Below are positions 35,817-44,055 of a stretch of 64,000 nucleotides of DNA, piece by piece; the first letter of the stretch is position 1, and the number at the start of each line of letters is the position of its first letter. Origin of the DNA: Pararhodobacter oceanensis (GTDB lineage Bacteria > Pseudomonadota > Alphaproteobacteria > Rhodobacterales > Rhodobacteraceae); contig NZ_QDKM01000001.1 in NCBI RefSeq assembly GCF_003076755.1, forward strand, positions 682,001 to 746,000, in the 5' to 3' direction. A program made the position numbers and the translations under genes. Under the pieces are notes generated by a model. That model saw only the letters and a program-made list of their open reading frames with translations. It did no database searches and was not told the origin of the DNA.

Positions 35817-36662
35817 TTACTCGGGCGAGCCGTAGCTGCGGGTGGCGCCGATGAACCACTCGGGCCGCGCGAGCGCCTTCGCGGCGTGGTCACGTTGGGC
35901 TTCACTGATGAAGATGCCGAAACAGGTCGCGCCCGAGCCGGTCATCCGCGCCAGCAGACAGCCCGGTTGCGCCGCCAGAGCGTCGAGCACCTGATCAATC
36001 ACCGGCAGCAAGTGCCGCGCCGGAGGTTCCAGATCATTGCGCTGTGAGGCCAGCCAATCGCAGAGTTCACGCGCATCGCGCCACATTGGCAATTGCGCGG
36101 GCATCGGCGGATTATTCTTAGTCTCCAATACCTTGAAGACTTCCGGTGTCGGCAGGCCCTGCCCCGGATTGACCAGCAGCATCCATAGGGGCGGCAGATG
36201 CGCCACCGGAGTGACCGCCTCGCCCAAGCCCTGCATGCGCGACGGCACAGGCGCGGCCAGACAGACCGGAAGATCCGCGCCCAGCGTCATCGCCTGCGCG
36301 GTATCAGGCAGCGCGGCGCCGGTTTTTTGTGCCAAAAGCCGCAGGGTGGTCGCCGCATCGGACGATCCCCCGCCCATGCCCGAGGTCACTGGCAGGCGTT
36401 TGTCCAGGGTGATCGCCGCGCCCGCTTCACCCATCAAACGTGCGGCGCGGAGCACCAGATTGTCAGGCTCGGCGGCCAGACCGGCGGCCTGCGCGCCAGT
36501 GATTTCGAGCGACAGCGCATCGGCCTCGCGCAGGGCGATCTCATCGCCCAATTCGGTGAACACCACCAGCGAATCCAGCAGATGATAGCCATCAGAGCGT
36601 TGGCCGATCACATGCAGCGTCAGGTTGATCTTGGCCGGAGCCAGCGCGGAAACTTCGGTCAT
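35817..36662 (-). CDS. ispE: 4-diphosphocytidyl-2-C-methyl-D-erythritol kinase
   Basis: GHMP kinase of the MEP isoprenoid pathway. 281 residues. APAKINLTLHVIGQRSDGYH at the N-terminus and the ATP-binding loop PVTSGMGGGSSDAATTL are diagnostic; RMTGSGATCFGIF is GHMP motif 3. ATG 36662 shares its A with the stop codon of the upstream TPR gene (TGATG), so translation is coupled. It faces the polyprenyl diphosphate synthase gene. Confidence 0.96.
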   Translation of the reverse strand: MTEVSALAPAKINLTLHVIGQRSDGYHLLDSLVVFTELGDEIALREADALSLEITGAQAAGLAAEPDNLVLRAARLMGEAGAAITLDKRLPVTSGMGGGSSDAATTLRLLAQKTGAALPDTAQAMTLGADLPVCLAAPVPSRMQGLGEAVTPVAHLPPLWMLLVNPGQGLPTPEVFKVLETKNNPPMPAQLPMWRDARELCDWLASQRNDLEPPARHLLPVIDQVLDALAAQPGCLLARMTGSGATCFGIFISEAQRDHAAKALARPEWFIGATRSYGSPE

Positions 36663-38377
36663 CACTCGGTGTCTGCGGGCGCCAGACGCAGCGGCGGCTC
36701 GTCAAATTCCTCGCGCGCGGCCTCGAGCCCGATGTCGAGCTTGCGGTAGATCAGCTCGCTATTCATGTCTTCGCTCGGCCCAAACGACAGCGCACGGCGC
36801 CATTGGAACCGCGCCTCGCGTTGGCGACCAACCACCCAATAGACATCGCCCAGATGGTCGTTGAGGATCGGATCGGTCGGCTCCAATTCCACCGCGCGCT
36901 CCATATGCGGCACTGCCTCCTCATAACGCCCGAGGCGGAACAGCGCCCAAGCCAGACTGTCGGTGATATAGCCGCTGTCGGGTTCGGCGGCGACGGCGCG
37001 TTCGATCATCTCCAGCGCCTCGTCGAGGGATTCGCCGCGTTCAACCAGCGAATAGCCGAGGTAATTCAACACCGTGGCCTGGTTCGGCTCGATTTCCAGC
37101 GCGGCGCGGAAATCGGCCTCGGCCTCGGGCCAGCGGCGCGAGCGTTCATAGGCCACGGCGCGCGAGAACCACGTCTGCCAATTCGGCGAGATGCCCTGCG
37201 CCTCCATCAACGCGAAGGCTTGGGTATAGGAGGTGATCGCCGCGTCAAACTGGGTATCGCGGCGCTGGAAATCGCCCAGAACCTGCACCGCGACATGGGA
37301 TTGCGGGTGTTCCGCCGCCAGATCGGTGAGTTCGGCAATCGCTGCCTCCATATCGCCCAGCGTTTCCAGCACCTGCGCCTGCCCCATGCGCGCGGCCATG
37401 CTGAAGCCGTCACCCTCGGGAATGCTGGCGTAGGCGTCGAGCGCCTGTTCGGGCTGGCCAAGGTCTTCGAGGATCTGGCCGATCATCAGTTGCGCATCGG
37501 TCAGCGCGGGGTTCACCCGCACCGCGGCATGGGCGTAGATCAGCGCTTCATGCGGGTTTTGCGCCGAGCGAATCGCATTGGCCATTACCGCCAGCACCTC
37601 GGCCATGCCTTCGGCGGGGGTGGTGATCAGGTCAAAGGGCAGCGCGTTCTCCGCCTCATAGGCGGCGCGCATCGCGGCAACGCCTGCATCGGTGGAGCCG
37701 GCGAAAACCGCGTCGATCAGGTCAAGCGCGTCGTCAAACCGCTGCGACAGGCCCAAAAGCTGCGCATAGGCGTGATAGCCGCGCCGGTTGAGGGTCTGGG
37801 CGACACCGTCCTCGGGGGCCTCGATGATCGCCAGCGCGCCCTCGACATCGCCGACCAGCGACAGCGCCAATGCGCGGCAATAGCGGGCGAAAGCGGCCAT
37901 GCCCGGCTGGCTGGAAAGCTCGTCCAAGAGGTCCAGCGCCTCGGACATCCGCCCCTCCCCCATATGCGCCCAAGCGCGCGCCAGCTCATCGAGCAGCGGG
38001 TGGATTTCAACCTCGCCCTCGGTGATCGCCAGTGCGGTGGCGTAGTCTTCAGATTGGAAGGCTTCGGCGAGCAGGATCAAGGCGGCGGCGCGGTTGCTGG
38101 GGTCCAGCGCGGCGAGATGCGCGGCGTGTTCGGCGGCGCGGTCATACTCGCCGATGGAAAACGCCGAGACCGAGGCATTTTCCAGCGCGCCAAGGTTGTC
38201 GGGATTGGTACGCAAGATGCGCTCAAGATAGGGGATCGCGCGGGCCATATCATTGCGCATTCCGGCTTCGCGGGCGGCCAGAAACGCCCCCGCCGTGCCC
38301 TGCGCCGCACCCTCGGTGGCGCTGCTTAATCCAAGGGCGCCGATCAGAATACCGACGGCAAGCGGGCGTAAATTCAT
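36662..38377 (-). CDS. Exported TPR-repeat protein
   Basis: 571 residues with a signal peptide (LAVGILIGALGLSSATEGAAQG) and then tetratricopeptide repeats nearly throughout. Clear units include a block ending AIPYLERILRTNPDNLGALENA, a block with QATVLNYLGYSLVERG and a block with EEAVPHMERAVELEPTDPILNDHLGDVYW. Presumably a periplasmic scaffold. ATG 38377 opens the signal peptide; a TTG twelve bases earlier has GGGAGAAAATC upstream and is an alternative start. Coupled to ispE by TGATG. Confidence 0.87.
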   Translation of the reverse strand: MNLRPLAVGILIGALGLSSATEGAAQGTAGAFLAAREAGMRNDMARAIPYLERILRTNPDNLGALENASVSAFSIGEYDRAAEHAAHLAALDPSNRAAALILLAEAFQSEDYATALAITEGEVEIHPLLDELARAWAHMGEGRMSEALDLLDELSSQPGMAAFARYCRALALSLVGDVEGALAIIEAPEDGVAQTLNRRGYHAYAQLLGLSQRFDDALDLIDAVFAGSTDAGVAAMRAAYEAENALPFDLITTPAEGMAEVLAVMANAIRSAQNPHEALIYAHAAVRVNPALTDAQLMIGQILEDLGQPEQALDAYASIPEGDGFSMAARMGQAQVLETLGDMEAAIAELTDLAAEHPQSHVAVQVLGDFQRRDTQFDAAITSYTQAFALMEAQGISPNWQTWFSRAVAYERSRRWPEAEADFRAALEIEPNQATVLNYLGYSLVERGESLDEALEMIERAVAAEPDSGYITDSLAWALFRLGRYEEAVPHMERAVELEPTDPILNDHLGDVYWVVGRQREARFQWRRALSFGPSEDMNSELIYRKLDIGLEAAREEFDEPPLRLAPADTE

Positions 38378-38551
38378 CAGTCGGGGCAAGATTTTCTCCC
38401 GGTGTGTGCGGCCAAATGCAGCCGTATCACCCAAGATGTAGCCGCCCATACCGGCAAGAGCAATCGCCCTGCCGCCGCGAAATCGCCGCGCGCGATCACG
38501 CCCGCGTCAGGGCAAGGGGTTCAAGCCGGTGACGCGGGACATGCGCTGCGC

Positions 38552-40195
38552 TTACATATTGGGGTAATTCGGCCCGTCCCCACCCTGCGGCGTGGTCCAG
38601 TTGATGTTCTCGCTGGGGTCCTTGATGTCGCAGGTCTTGCAGTGCACGCAGTTCTGGAAATTGATGACGAATTCTTTTTTGCCATCCTTTTCAACCACTT
38701 CATACACGCCTGCCGGGCAATAGCGCTGCGCCGGTTCGTCGAACTTGGGCAGGTTGACCGCAATCGGGATCGAGGGATCCTTGAGCTTCAGATGCGCGGG
38801 CTGCGATTCTTCGTGGTTGGTGGCGCTGAAGGCGACGTTGGTCAGCCGGTCGAAGGACAGCACACCATCGGGGCGCGGATAGTCGATTTTCTTGAATTTC
38901 GCCGCCTCGCCGGTGGCTTTCGCGTCGTTCTTGCCGTGTTTGAGCGTGCCGAACAGCGTGAAACCCAGCGTGTTGGTCCACATATCCAAACCGCCCAGCG
39001 CCAGCGAGGGCAAGAGCCCCCATCTTGACCACATCGGCTTGACGTTGCGCACTTTTTTCAGGTCTTTGCCAATCGGGCCGTTGCGCAGGGTCTCTTCATA
39101 GGCGGTCAATTCATCGCCCGCGCGGTCGGCTTTGATCGCCTCGAACGCGGCCTCGGCGGCCTCGATGCCGGAATGCATCGCGTTGTGGTTGCCCTTGATC
39201 CGCGGCACGTTGACCAGACCGGCCGAGCAGCCCAGCAAAACGCCGCCGGGGAAGGTGACTTTGGGCACCGACTGCCAGCCACCCTCGGAAATCGCGCGGG
39301 CGCCGTAGGCCACACGTTTGCCGCCCTCGAGCAGGTCGGCGACCATCGGGTGATGTTTGAAGCGCTGGAATTCCGCATAGGGGTAGAGATGCGGGTTCTG
39401 GTAGTTCAGATGCACCACGAAACCGATCAGGATCTGATTGTTTTCAAAGTGATAGATGAACGACCCGCCGCCCGCGTTATTGTTCAGCGGCCAGCCCATG
39501 GTGTGGGTGATCGTGCCCTCTTTGTGTTTCTCGGGGTCGATCTCCCAGATTTCTTTCATCCCGAGGCCGAATTTCTGCGGGGATTTGCCCTTTGACAGCT
39601 CATATTTCGCCAAGATTTCCTTGGCCAGCGAGCCGCGCACACCCTCGGCGATGAAGACATATTTGCCGTGCAATTCCATGCCCGGCTCATAGTTCGGCCC
39701 TTGGCTGCCGTCCGGCTCTTTGCCGAATTCGCCGGCCACCACGCCTTTGACGCGGTCGCCCTCATAAACCAGTTCCGAAGCGGCCATGCCTGGGAAAATC
39801 TCGACGCCCAGTTCTTCGGCCTGTTCGGCCATCCAGCGGCAGACATTGCCCATCGAGACAATGTAATTGCCGTGGTTGTTCATCAACGGCGGCATCGGGA
39901 AATTGGGCACGCGAATGCCGCCCCCCTCGCCGAGCATATAGAAGTTGTCCTTGGTCACCGGCACATTAAGCGGCGCGCCTTTTTCCTTCCAGTCGGGCAT
40001 CAAGCGGGTCAGCCCCGAGGGATCAAGCACCGCGCCCGAGAGGATATGCGCGCCCACTTCCGAGCCCTTTTCCAGCACCACGACCTCAAGATCGGCGTCC
40101 AATTGCTTGAGCCGTATCGCCGCCGAAAGCCCCGCGGGGCCGGCTCCGACGATAACGACATCATATTCCATCGCTTCGCGTTCGATCTCGGACAT
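38552..40195 (-). CDS. Electron-transfer flavoprotein-ubiquinone oxidoreductase
   Basis: Membrane-associated FAD and 4Fe-4S enzyme that passes electrons from ETF (from acyl-CoA dehydrogenases) to ubiquinone. 547 residues. FAD site VVIVGAGPAGLSAAIRL at the start, AEGVRGSLAKEIL in the middle, and the C-terminal ferredoxin-like region with Cys in FQNCVHCKTCDIKDP. ATG 40195 has AGGAGCCACC upstream. An acyl-CoA dehydrogenase lies 5 kb away. The divergent 307-base gap to greA carries operator-like repeats. Confidence 0.96.
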   Translation of the reverse strand: MSEIEREAMEYDVVIVGAGPAGLSAAIRLKQLDADLEVVVLEKGSEVGAHILSGAVLDPSGLTRLMPDWKEKGAPLNVPVTKDNFYMLGEGGGIRVPNFPMPPLMNNHGNYIVSMGNVCRWMAEQAEELGVEIFPGMAASELVYEGDRVKGVVAGEFGKEPDGSQGPNYEPGMELHGKYVFIAEGVRGSLAKEILAKYELSKGKSPQKFGLGMKEIWEIDPEKHKEGTITHTMGWPLNNNAGGGSFIYHFENNQILIGFVVHLNYQNPHLYPYAEFQRFKHHPMVADLLEGGKRVAYGARAISEGGWQSVPKVTFPGGVLLGCSAGLVNVPRIKGNHNAMHSGIEAAEAAFEAIKADRAGDELTAYEETLRNGPIGKDLKKVRNVKPMWSRWGLLPSLALGGLDMWTNTLGFTLFGTLKHGKNDAKATGEAAKFKKIDYPRPDGVLSFDRLTNVAFSATNHEESQPAHLKLKDPSIPIAVNLPKFDEPAQRYCPAGVYEVVEKDGKKEFVINFQNCVHCKTCDIKDPSENINWTTPQGGDGPNYPNM

Positions 40196-40359
40196 GGTGG
40201 CTCCTGCTGTTGGCGTCTGGCTGGGATGTTAAATGCGCGTCTAACGCAATATTCTTTCGCGTCTGGATAGCCTTTGCACCCCGCTGCGGTCAATTGGGAC
40301 TGCGCGTAAGAATCGCCCCCGCGCAATCTATTTGCATAATCCGCCACGGCCCGCCCCCA

Positions 40360-40380
40360 GTGCTGCACTCGGTGCTGCAC
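40360..40380. promoter_or_regulatory. Tandem GTGCTGCAC palindromes, operator-like
   Basis: GTGCTGCAC occurs twice with a 3-base spacer (12-base period), and each copy is itself a perfect palindrome around a central T. Sited 165 bases from the ETF-QO start and 123 bases from the greA start. The regulator is unknown. Confidence 0.4.
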
Positions 40381-40456
40381 CCGCCCGCGCATGTTCAGCG
40401 CTGGGGCTTGCATTTCCCTCGGCCTTGCTGTCATGCTAACGAAACGAGACGTCATT

Positions 40457-40483
40457 GCCCTCGGCTTTTTGCCGTGGGCTTTT
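40457..40483 (+). promoter_or_regulatory. Terminator-like hairpin in the greA leader
   Basis: Arms GCCCTCGGC and GCCGTGGGC (8 of 9 pairs) with a TTTTT loop, then CTTTT. It ends 19 bases before the greA start codon, right at the ribosome site GAGGGC. It could attenuate greA or terminate a short leader RNA; in E. coli greA also has a terminator in its leader. Confidence 0.5.
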
Positions 40484-40502
40484 CATTTATATGCGAGGGC
40501 AG

Positions 40503-40973
40503 ATGGAAAAGTTTCCCCTGACACGCCGTGGCTTCGAAACCCTTGAGGCAGAATTGCGCCAGCTTAAAAGCGTGGAGCGTCCAGCGGTGATCAAAGCGAT
40601 CTCGGATGCGCGCGAGCATGGCGATCTGTCCGAGAATGCAGAATATCACGCGGCGCGTGAAAAGCAGAGCTTCATCGAGGGCCGCGTCAAAGAGCTTGAG
40701 GGGCTGATTGGCCGTGCCGAAGTGATTGATCCGGCAAAGCTCTCGGGCGCGATTAAATTCGGTGCCACGGTGACGATTGCCGATGAGGACACCGACGAAG
40801 AGCGCACCTATCAGATTGTCGGCGAGGCCGAGGCGAATATCGAAAAGGGATTGCTGAACATCAAATCCCCCATCGCCCGCGCCCTGATCGGCAAGGAAGA
40901 AGGCGATTCGGTCGAAGTGCGCACCCCCGGTGGCGAGCGCAGCTATGAAGTGATCTCGATCGCGTTTCGTTGA
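40503..40973 (+). CDS. greA: Transcription elongation factor GreA
   Basis: Rescues backtracked RNA polymerase by stimulating transcript cleavage. 156 residues, normal size. The coiled-coil tip acidic pair is in [19 protein letters not shown] (Asp and Glu of DLSENAEY); the C-terminal FKBP-like domain ends [18 protein letters not shown] 40503 follows GAGGGCAG and gives [18 protein letters not shown], the family start. A terminator-like hairpin precedes the ribosome site. Confidence 0.96.
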   Translation: MEKFPLTRRGFETLEAELRQLKSVERPAVIKAISDAREHGDLSENAEYHAAREKQSFIEGRVKELEGLIGRAEVIDPAKLSGAIKFGATVTIADEDTDEERTYQIVGEAEANIEKGLLNIKSPIARALIGKEEGDSVEVRTPGGERSYEVISIAFR

Positions 40974-40981
40974 GCGTCGGC

Positions 40982-42058
40982 ATGCCCGATCGCCAGATAA
41001 AACCACCGCAAATCCCGCGCGCCACTGACAGCACCACAGCCGCAGCGGCGCGCGATAGCAGCGCGCCGAAACAGGCCAAACGCAAGGGTATCTCGGGCGA
41101 GGTGCTGGCCTTTGTGCTGTCGCTGGTCTGGCTGGTTATGCTGGCGACGGCGTTTCGAGTGCTGGGGCTACAGGGGCGGCAAATCTCGGACACTTTAGGG
41201 CTGATCGTCGTGGTTCTGGCGGTGTTCCTGCCGATTGCGCTGATCTGGCTGGCGGTTCTGGTGCTGCGTGCGGCGCGGGATATGCGCGACGAATCCAAAC
41301 GCCTGCATCTGACCGTCGAAAGCATGCGGCGCGGCTGGATCCGCGACCAGCAGGCGGCCGGTCTGGCGCTGAAACCCACGGTCGAGGAAAAGCTCGACGA
41401 GATCGCCGCCGCGCAACGCAATCACGAGACCGCGCTGGCGATGTTTTCGACGCGGCGGGTGCCCTTGGGATCGCGCCTGCCCCGCCCCGGCAACCCCGGC
41501 AATCCGCGCGCCGAGGGCGATGAGGACGGCGAGGGGGACAGCACGCAGCCGGTTCTGGCGCTCGATAATCCTTTGTCACTGGTCGCGCCGGTCGAGACCG
41601 ATGATTTCATCCGCGCGCTGCATTTCCCCGAGGACGAAAGCGACGAGGCCGGTTTCGAGGCGCTGCGCCGTGCGATGCAAAACCACGCCGCCGCCGAGTT
41701 GATCCGCGCCGCGCAGGATGTTCTGACCACGCTCTCGCAAGAGGGTATCTATATGGATGACCTGCGCCCCGACCGTGCGCGTCCCGAAATCTGGCGCGCC
41801 TTTGCGCAGGGTGCGCGGGGGCGTGAGGTGGCGGCACTGGGCGGCATCCGCGACCGCTCGTGTCTGGCGCTGACCTACGGGCGCATGCGCTCGGACCCCG
41901 AGTTCCGCGATTCCTCGCATAGGTTTCTGCGCGCCTTTGACCGGCAGTTCGCGGTGTTCGAGGCGCAGGCCAGTGACGGCGATATCGCGCGGTTTGCCGA
42001 GACCCGCTCGGCCCGTGCTTTCATGCTTTTGGGTCGCGTGACCCGTATTTTCGGATGA
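40982..42058 (+). CDS. Membrane protein of unknown function upstream of azlCD
   Basis: Not recognised beyond a general Rhodobacterales look. 358 residues: basic cytoplasmic N-terminus of about 40 residues, two membrane helices (about 43-65 and 75-100; VLAFVLSLVWLVMLATAF, LGLIVVVLAVFLPIALIWLAVL), then a helix-rich region (RDMRDESKRLHLTVESMRRG) and a soluble C-terminal domain (about 200-358) ending LGRVTRIFG. An acidic low-complexity stretch sits near residue 180. ATG 40982 is chosen; TTG 40970 would overlap greA. Stop overlaps azlC start (ATGA). Confidence 0.75.
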   Translation: MPDRQIKPPQIPRATDSTTAAAARDSSAPKQAKRKGISGEVLAFVLSLVWLVMLATAFRVLGLQGRQISDTLGLIVVVLAVFLPIALIWLAVLVLRAARDMRDESKRLHLTVESMRRGWIRDQQAAGLALKPTVEEKLDEIAAAQRNHETALAMFSTRRVPLGSRLPRPGNPGNPRAEGDEDGEGDSTQPVLALDNPLSLVAPVETDDFIRALHFPEDESDEAGFEALRRAMQNHAAAELIRAAQDVLTTLSQEGIYMDDLRPDRARPEIWRAFAQGARGREVAALGGIRDRSCLALTYGRMRSDPEFRDSSHRFLRAFDRQFAVFEAQASDGDIARFAETRSARAFMLLGRVTRIFG

Positions 42059-42795
42059 CCCCTATGCCCTCCCCCTCCAGCGAGACGCCCAATGCGCGGC
42101 GCGCCTTCTGGCGCGGCTACCGCAATGCCCTGCCCTTCGTGTTGATCGTCGCGCCATTCGGGTTGGTGTTCGGCGTGGTCGCGCTGGAGGCCGGATTTAC
42201 CGTCTCGCAGGCGATGGCCTTTACCATCGGCACCTATGCCGGTGCCGCGCAATTGGCCGCGATCCAGCTGTTGACCGAACAGGCACCGCTGGCAATCGTG
42301 ATCTTTACCGCGCTGGCGGTGAATGCGCGGATGGCGATGTATTCCGCCGCGCTGGCGCCGCATCTGGGGCAGGCGCCGCTCTGGCAGCGGGCGATGCTGG
42401 GCTATTTTATGGTCGATCAGACCTATGCGCTCTCGGCGATTGAATACGAGAACCGCCCGCGGATGAGCCTTGGCGAGAAGGTCGCCTATTATATGGGCGT
42501 CGCGGCGCTGGTCTGGCCGACTTGGGTGGCGGCCTCGCTGGTCGGGGTGATTGCCGGCAATCTGATCCCCGATTGGGTGCCGCTGGGCTTTGCCGTGCCG
42601 ATTGCCTTCACCGCGATGATCGGCCCGATGCTGCGCACCATGGCGCATGTGGCGGCGGCGCTGATGTCGGTGGTGGCGGCGCTATTGCTCAGCGGGGTGC
42701 CCTATTCCTTGGGGCTGATTTTGGCGGCGCTGCTGGCGATGGGCACCGGCGCTTTGGTCGAAAGCTGGATGGTGAAACGGGGAACATGGACATGA
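42055..42795 (+). CDS. azlC: AzlC-family branched-chain amino acid exporter, large subunit
   Basis: 246-residue inner-membrane protein. AzlC with AzlD forms an exporter (BrnFE in Corynebacterium) of branched-chain amino acids or methionine; the substrate here is inferred. Family blocks: VAPFGLVFGVVALEAGFT, GTYAGAAQLAAIQLL, LAVNARMAMYSAALAPHL, YFMVDQTYALS. It is coupled by four-base overlaps both to the upstream membrane-protein gene and to azlD. Confidence 0.92.
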   Translation: MTPMPSPSSETPNARRAFWRGYRNALPFVLIVAPFGLVFGVVALEAGFTVSQAMAFTIGTYAGAAQLAAIQLLTEQAPLAIVIFTALAVNARMAMYSAALAPHLGQAPLWQRAMLGYFMVDQTYALSAIEYENRPRMSLGEKVAYYMGVAALVWPTWVAASLVGVIAGNLIPDWVPLGFAVPIAFTAMIGPMLRTMAHVAAALMSVVAALLLSGVPYSLGLILAALLAMGTGALVESWMVKRGTWT

Positions 42796-43115
42796 GCGCG
42801 ACACTGACCATCTGGGTGATGATTGTGCTGATGGCGATCGGCACCTTTTTGCTGCGGTTCTCGTTTCTGGCGCTGATCGGCAAGCGCGAGCTGTCGCCAC
42901 GGGTGCAGCGTCTCTTGCGCTATACGCCCGTCGCGGTGATCCCCGGATTGATGGCACCGCAGATCTTCCTGCCGGAACTGGGCGAGAGCATGCCCGATCC
43001 GGCGAAACTGATCGCGGCGGCGGTGACCCTGCTGGTCGGTGTCTGGACGAAAAACGTCATTGCCGCGATGGTCGCCGGTGTGGCGGTGCTGGCGCTGCTG
43101 TCGTATTTGATGTGA
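42792..43115 (+). CDS. azlD: AzlD-family exporter small subunit
   Basis: 107-residue membrane protein with about four helices: LTIWVMIVLMAIGTFLLRFS, VAVIPGLMAPQIF and WTKNVIAAMVAGVAVLALLS. Partner of AzlC. ATG 42792 (ATGA overlap with the azlC stop) is preferred because GGGGAAC stands at a good distance; ATG 42786 is an alternative adding two residues. Confidence 0.9.
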   Translation: MSATLTIWVMIVLMAIGTFLLRFSFLALIGKRELSPRVQRLLRYTPVAVIPGLMAPQIFLPELGESMPDPAKLIAAAVTLLVGVWTKNVIAAMVAGVAVLALLSYLM

Positions 43116-43151
43116 CCCTGTGCGCCGCCCATGGCGCGCCGTGAGCGCGGC

Positions 43152-43745
43152 TTATTGGGTGTATTGCTGGCGCTCGGTGGGTTCGGCGTCGGAATAAATC
43201 CGCTCTTCGGTCACGCCCGGCACCTGTGCGAATTGCTCGGACAGGCGGTTCGGGTAGAAGGAGGGCTCGAAGCCTTCAAAGCCGGGCACCTGCCGCAGCA
43301 CATCAAAGATCGAGCGCGCGCAATAGGCATCGGCGACGGGGCCGTTTTGCTCGGCCAGCCGCAGGATATATTCGGCGGTGGCGGGCGGCACCTCAAGATG
43401 CTGGATACGCACGTGATGGGTGCGCCGCGCGTGGTAATAGGTATAGCGAAACAGCTGTCGCGGGGTGATGCCGTAATGGACATCATGCCGCTCGGGCGAC
43501 TCAGGGTGGGTCCATGAGCCCGCCGGATCAAACAGCACCCGCTGGCTGGCGTTGATCAACAGCGCCGCATGCTCGCCGCGCCCGCTCTCGTTGTTGATCA
43601 CGTTGTAAACCACGATTTCGGTAGGACCGTCATGCACATAGCGCGCGGCGATCACATCCTCTTCGGGGGCCCAGACCACGGGTTTGGTGCAGGCGGCCAA
43701 TATCAACACCGAGCAAAGAGCCAGAAGGCGCGTGAGATGCGTCAT
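43152..43745 (-). CDS. Lipoprotein, possible permuted NlpC/P60-like fold
   Basis: 197 residues. Lipoprotein signal LLALCSVLILAAC with lipidated Cys19. The mature part has a conserved-looking His in GRGEHAALLIN, a run of His residues (HDVHYGITP, HARRTHHVRIQHLEV) and a late Cys in DAYCARSIFDVL. A His early and a Cys late in the chain is the order seen in permuted NlpC/P60 (papain-like) proteins, so a cysteine hydrolase or thiol-dependent role is possible. This is inference; no close family is recognised. It converges on azlD. Confidence 0.7.
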   Translation of the reverse strand: MTHLTRLLALCSVLILAACTKPVVWAPEEDVIAARYVHDGPTEIVVYNVINNESGRGEHAALLINASQRVLFDPAGSWTHPESPERHDVHYGITPRQLFRYTYYHARRTHHVRIQHLEVPPATAEYILRLAEQNGPVADAYCARSIFDVLRQVPGFEGFEPSFYPNRLSEQFAQVPGVTEERIYSDAEPTERQQYTQ

Positions 43746-43827
43746 GGAAGGGTCCTATATCGTTGTGATGGGTGGCCGCGCCTGCGCCACAGAGACGACC
43801 GGCGGCGATTGCGCCGGTCGCAGAGGC

Positions 43828-43962
43828 TTAGGCGCCTACCAGAGCCAGAAAGATCAGCGTGCCGATCACCACGGCAAAGGTGATTGCCCCGAAGCGCAGA
43901 AACCCGTGAAAGGTGGCTTCTTGGGCGCTGGTGTCCATGGATCCGTGCTCGTGTTCCGACAT
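43828..43962 (-). CDS. aa3-type cytochrome c oxidase subunit IV
   Basis: 44 residues: a His/Glu/Ser-rich N-terminus (MSEHEHGSMDTSAQEATFHG) and one membrane helix (FGAITFAVVIGTLIFLALV). This matches the short bacterial aa3 oxidase subunit IV family, characteristic of Paracoccus and Rhodobacter relatives. Start ATG 43962 is preceded by AGGAGACATC. The major oxidase subunits are not in the window. Confidence 0.87.
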   Translation of the reverse strand: MSEHEHGSMDTSAQEATFHGFLRFGAITFAVVIGTLIFLALVGA

Positions 43963-44055
43963 GATGTCTCCTATTCGGTCGTGTGTTGAGATTCGTTTAG
44001 CGGATAGGGCGCGCTCTGTCACCCGCATTTGCGGTTCATGAGCGATCCGGCGAGG

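Larger units (their letters stand above)
40196..40502. other. Divergent intergenic region between ETF-QO and greA, 307 bp
   Basis: No gene supported. Notable contents: two tandem GTGCTGCAC palindromes at 40360-40380, and a terminator-like hairpin at 40457-40483 just before the greA ribosome site. The first half is moderately AT-richer (TATTTGCATAATCC near 40330). Confidence 0.6.

Noticed and set aside
36803-38329. 508-codon plus-strand frame opposite the TPR gene
   Set aside because: His/Arg/Gly-rich shadow; the TPR frame on the minus strand has a signal peptide and clear repeats.
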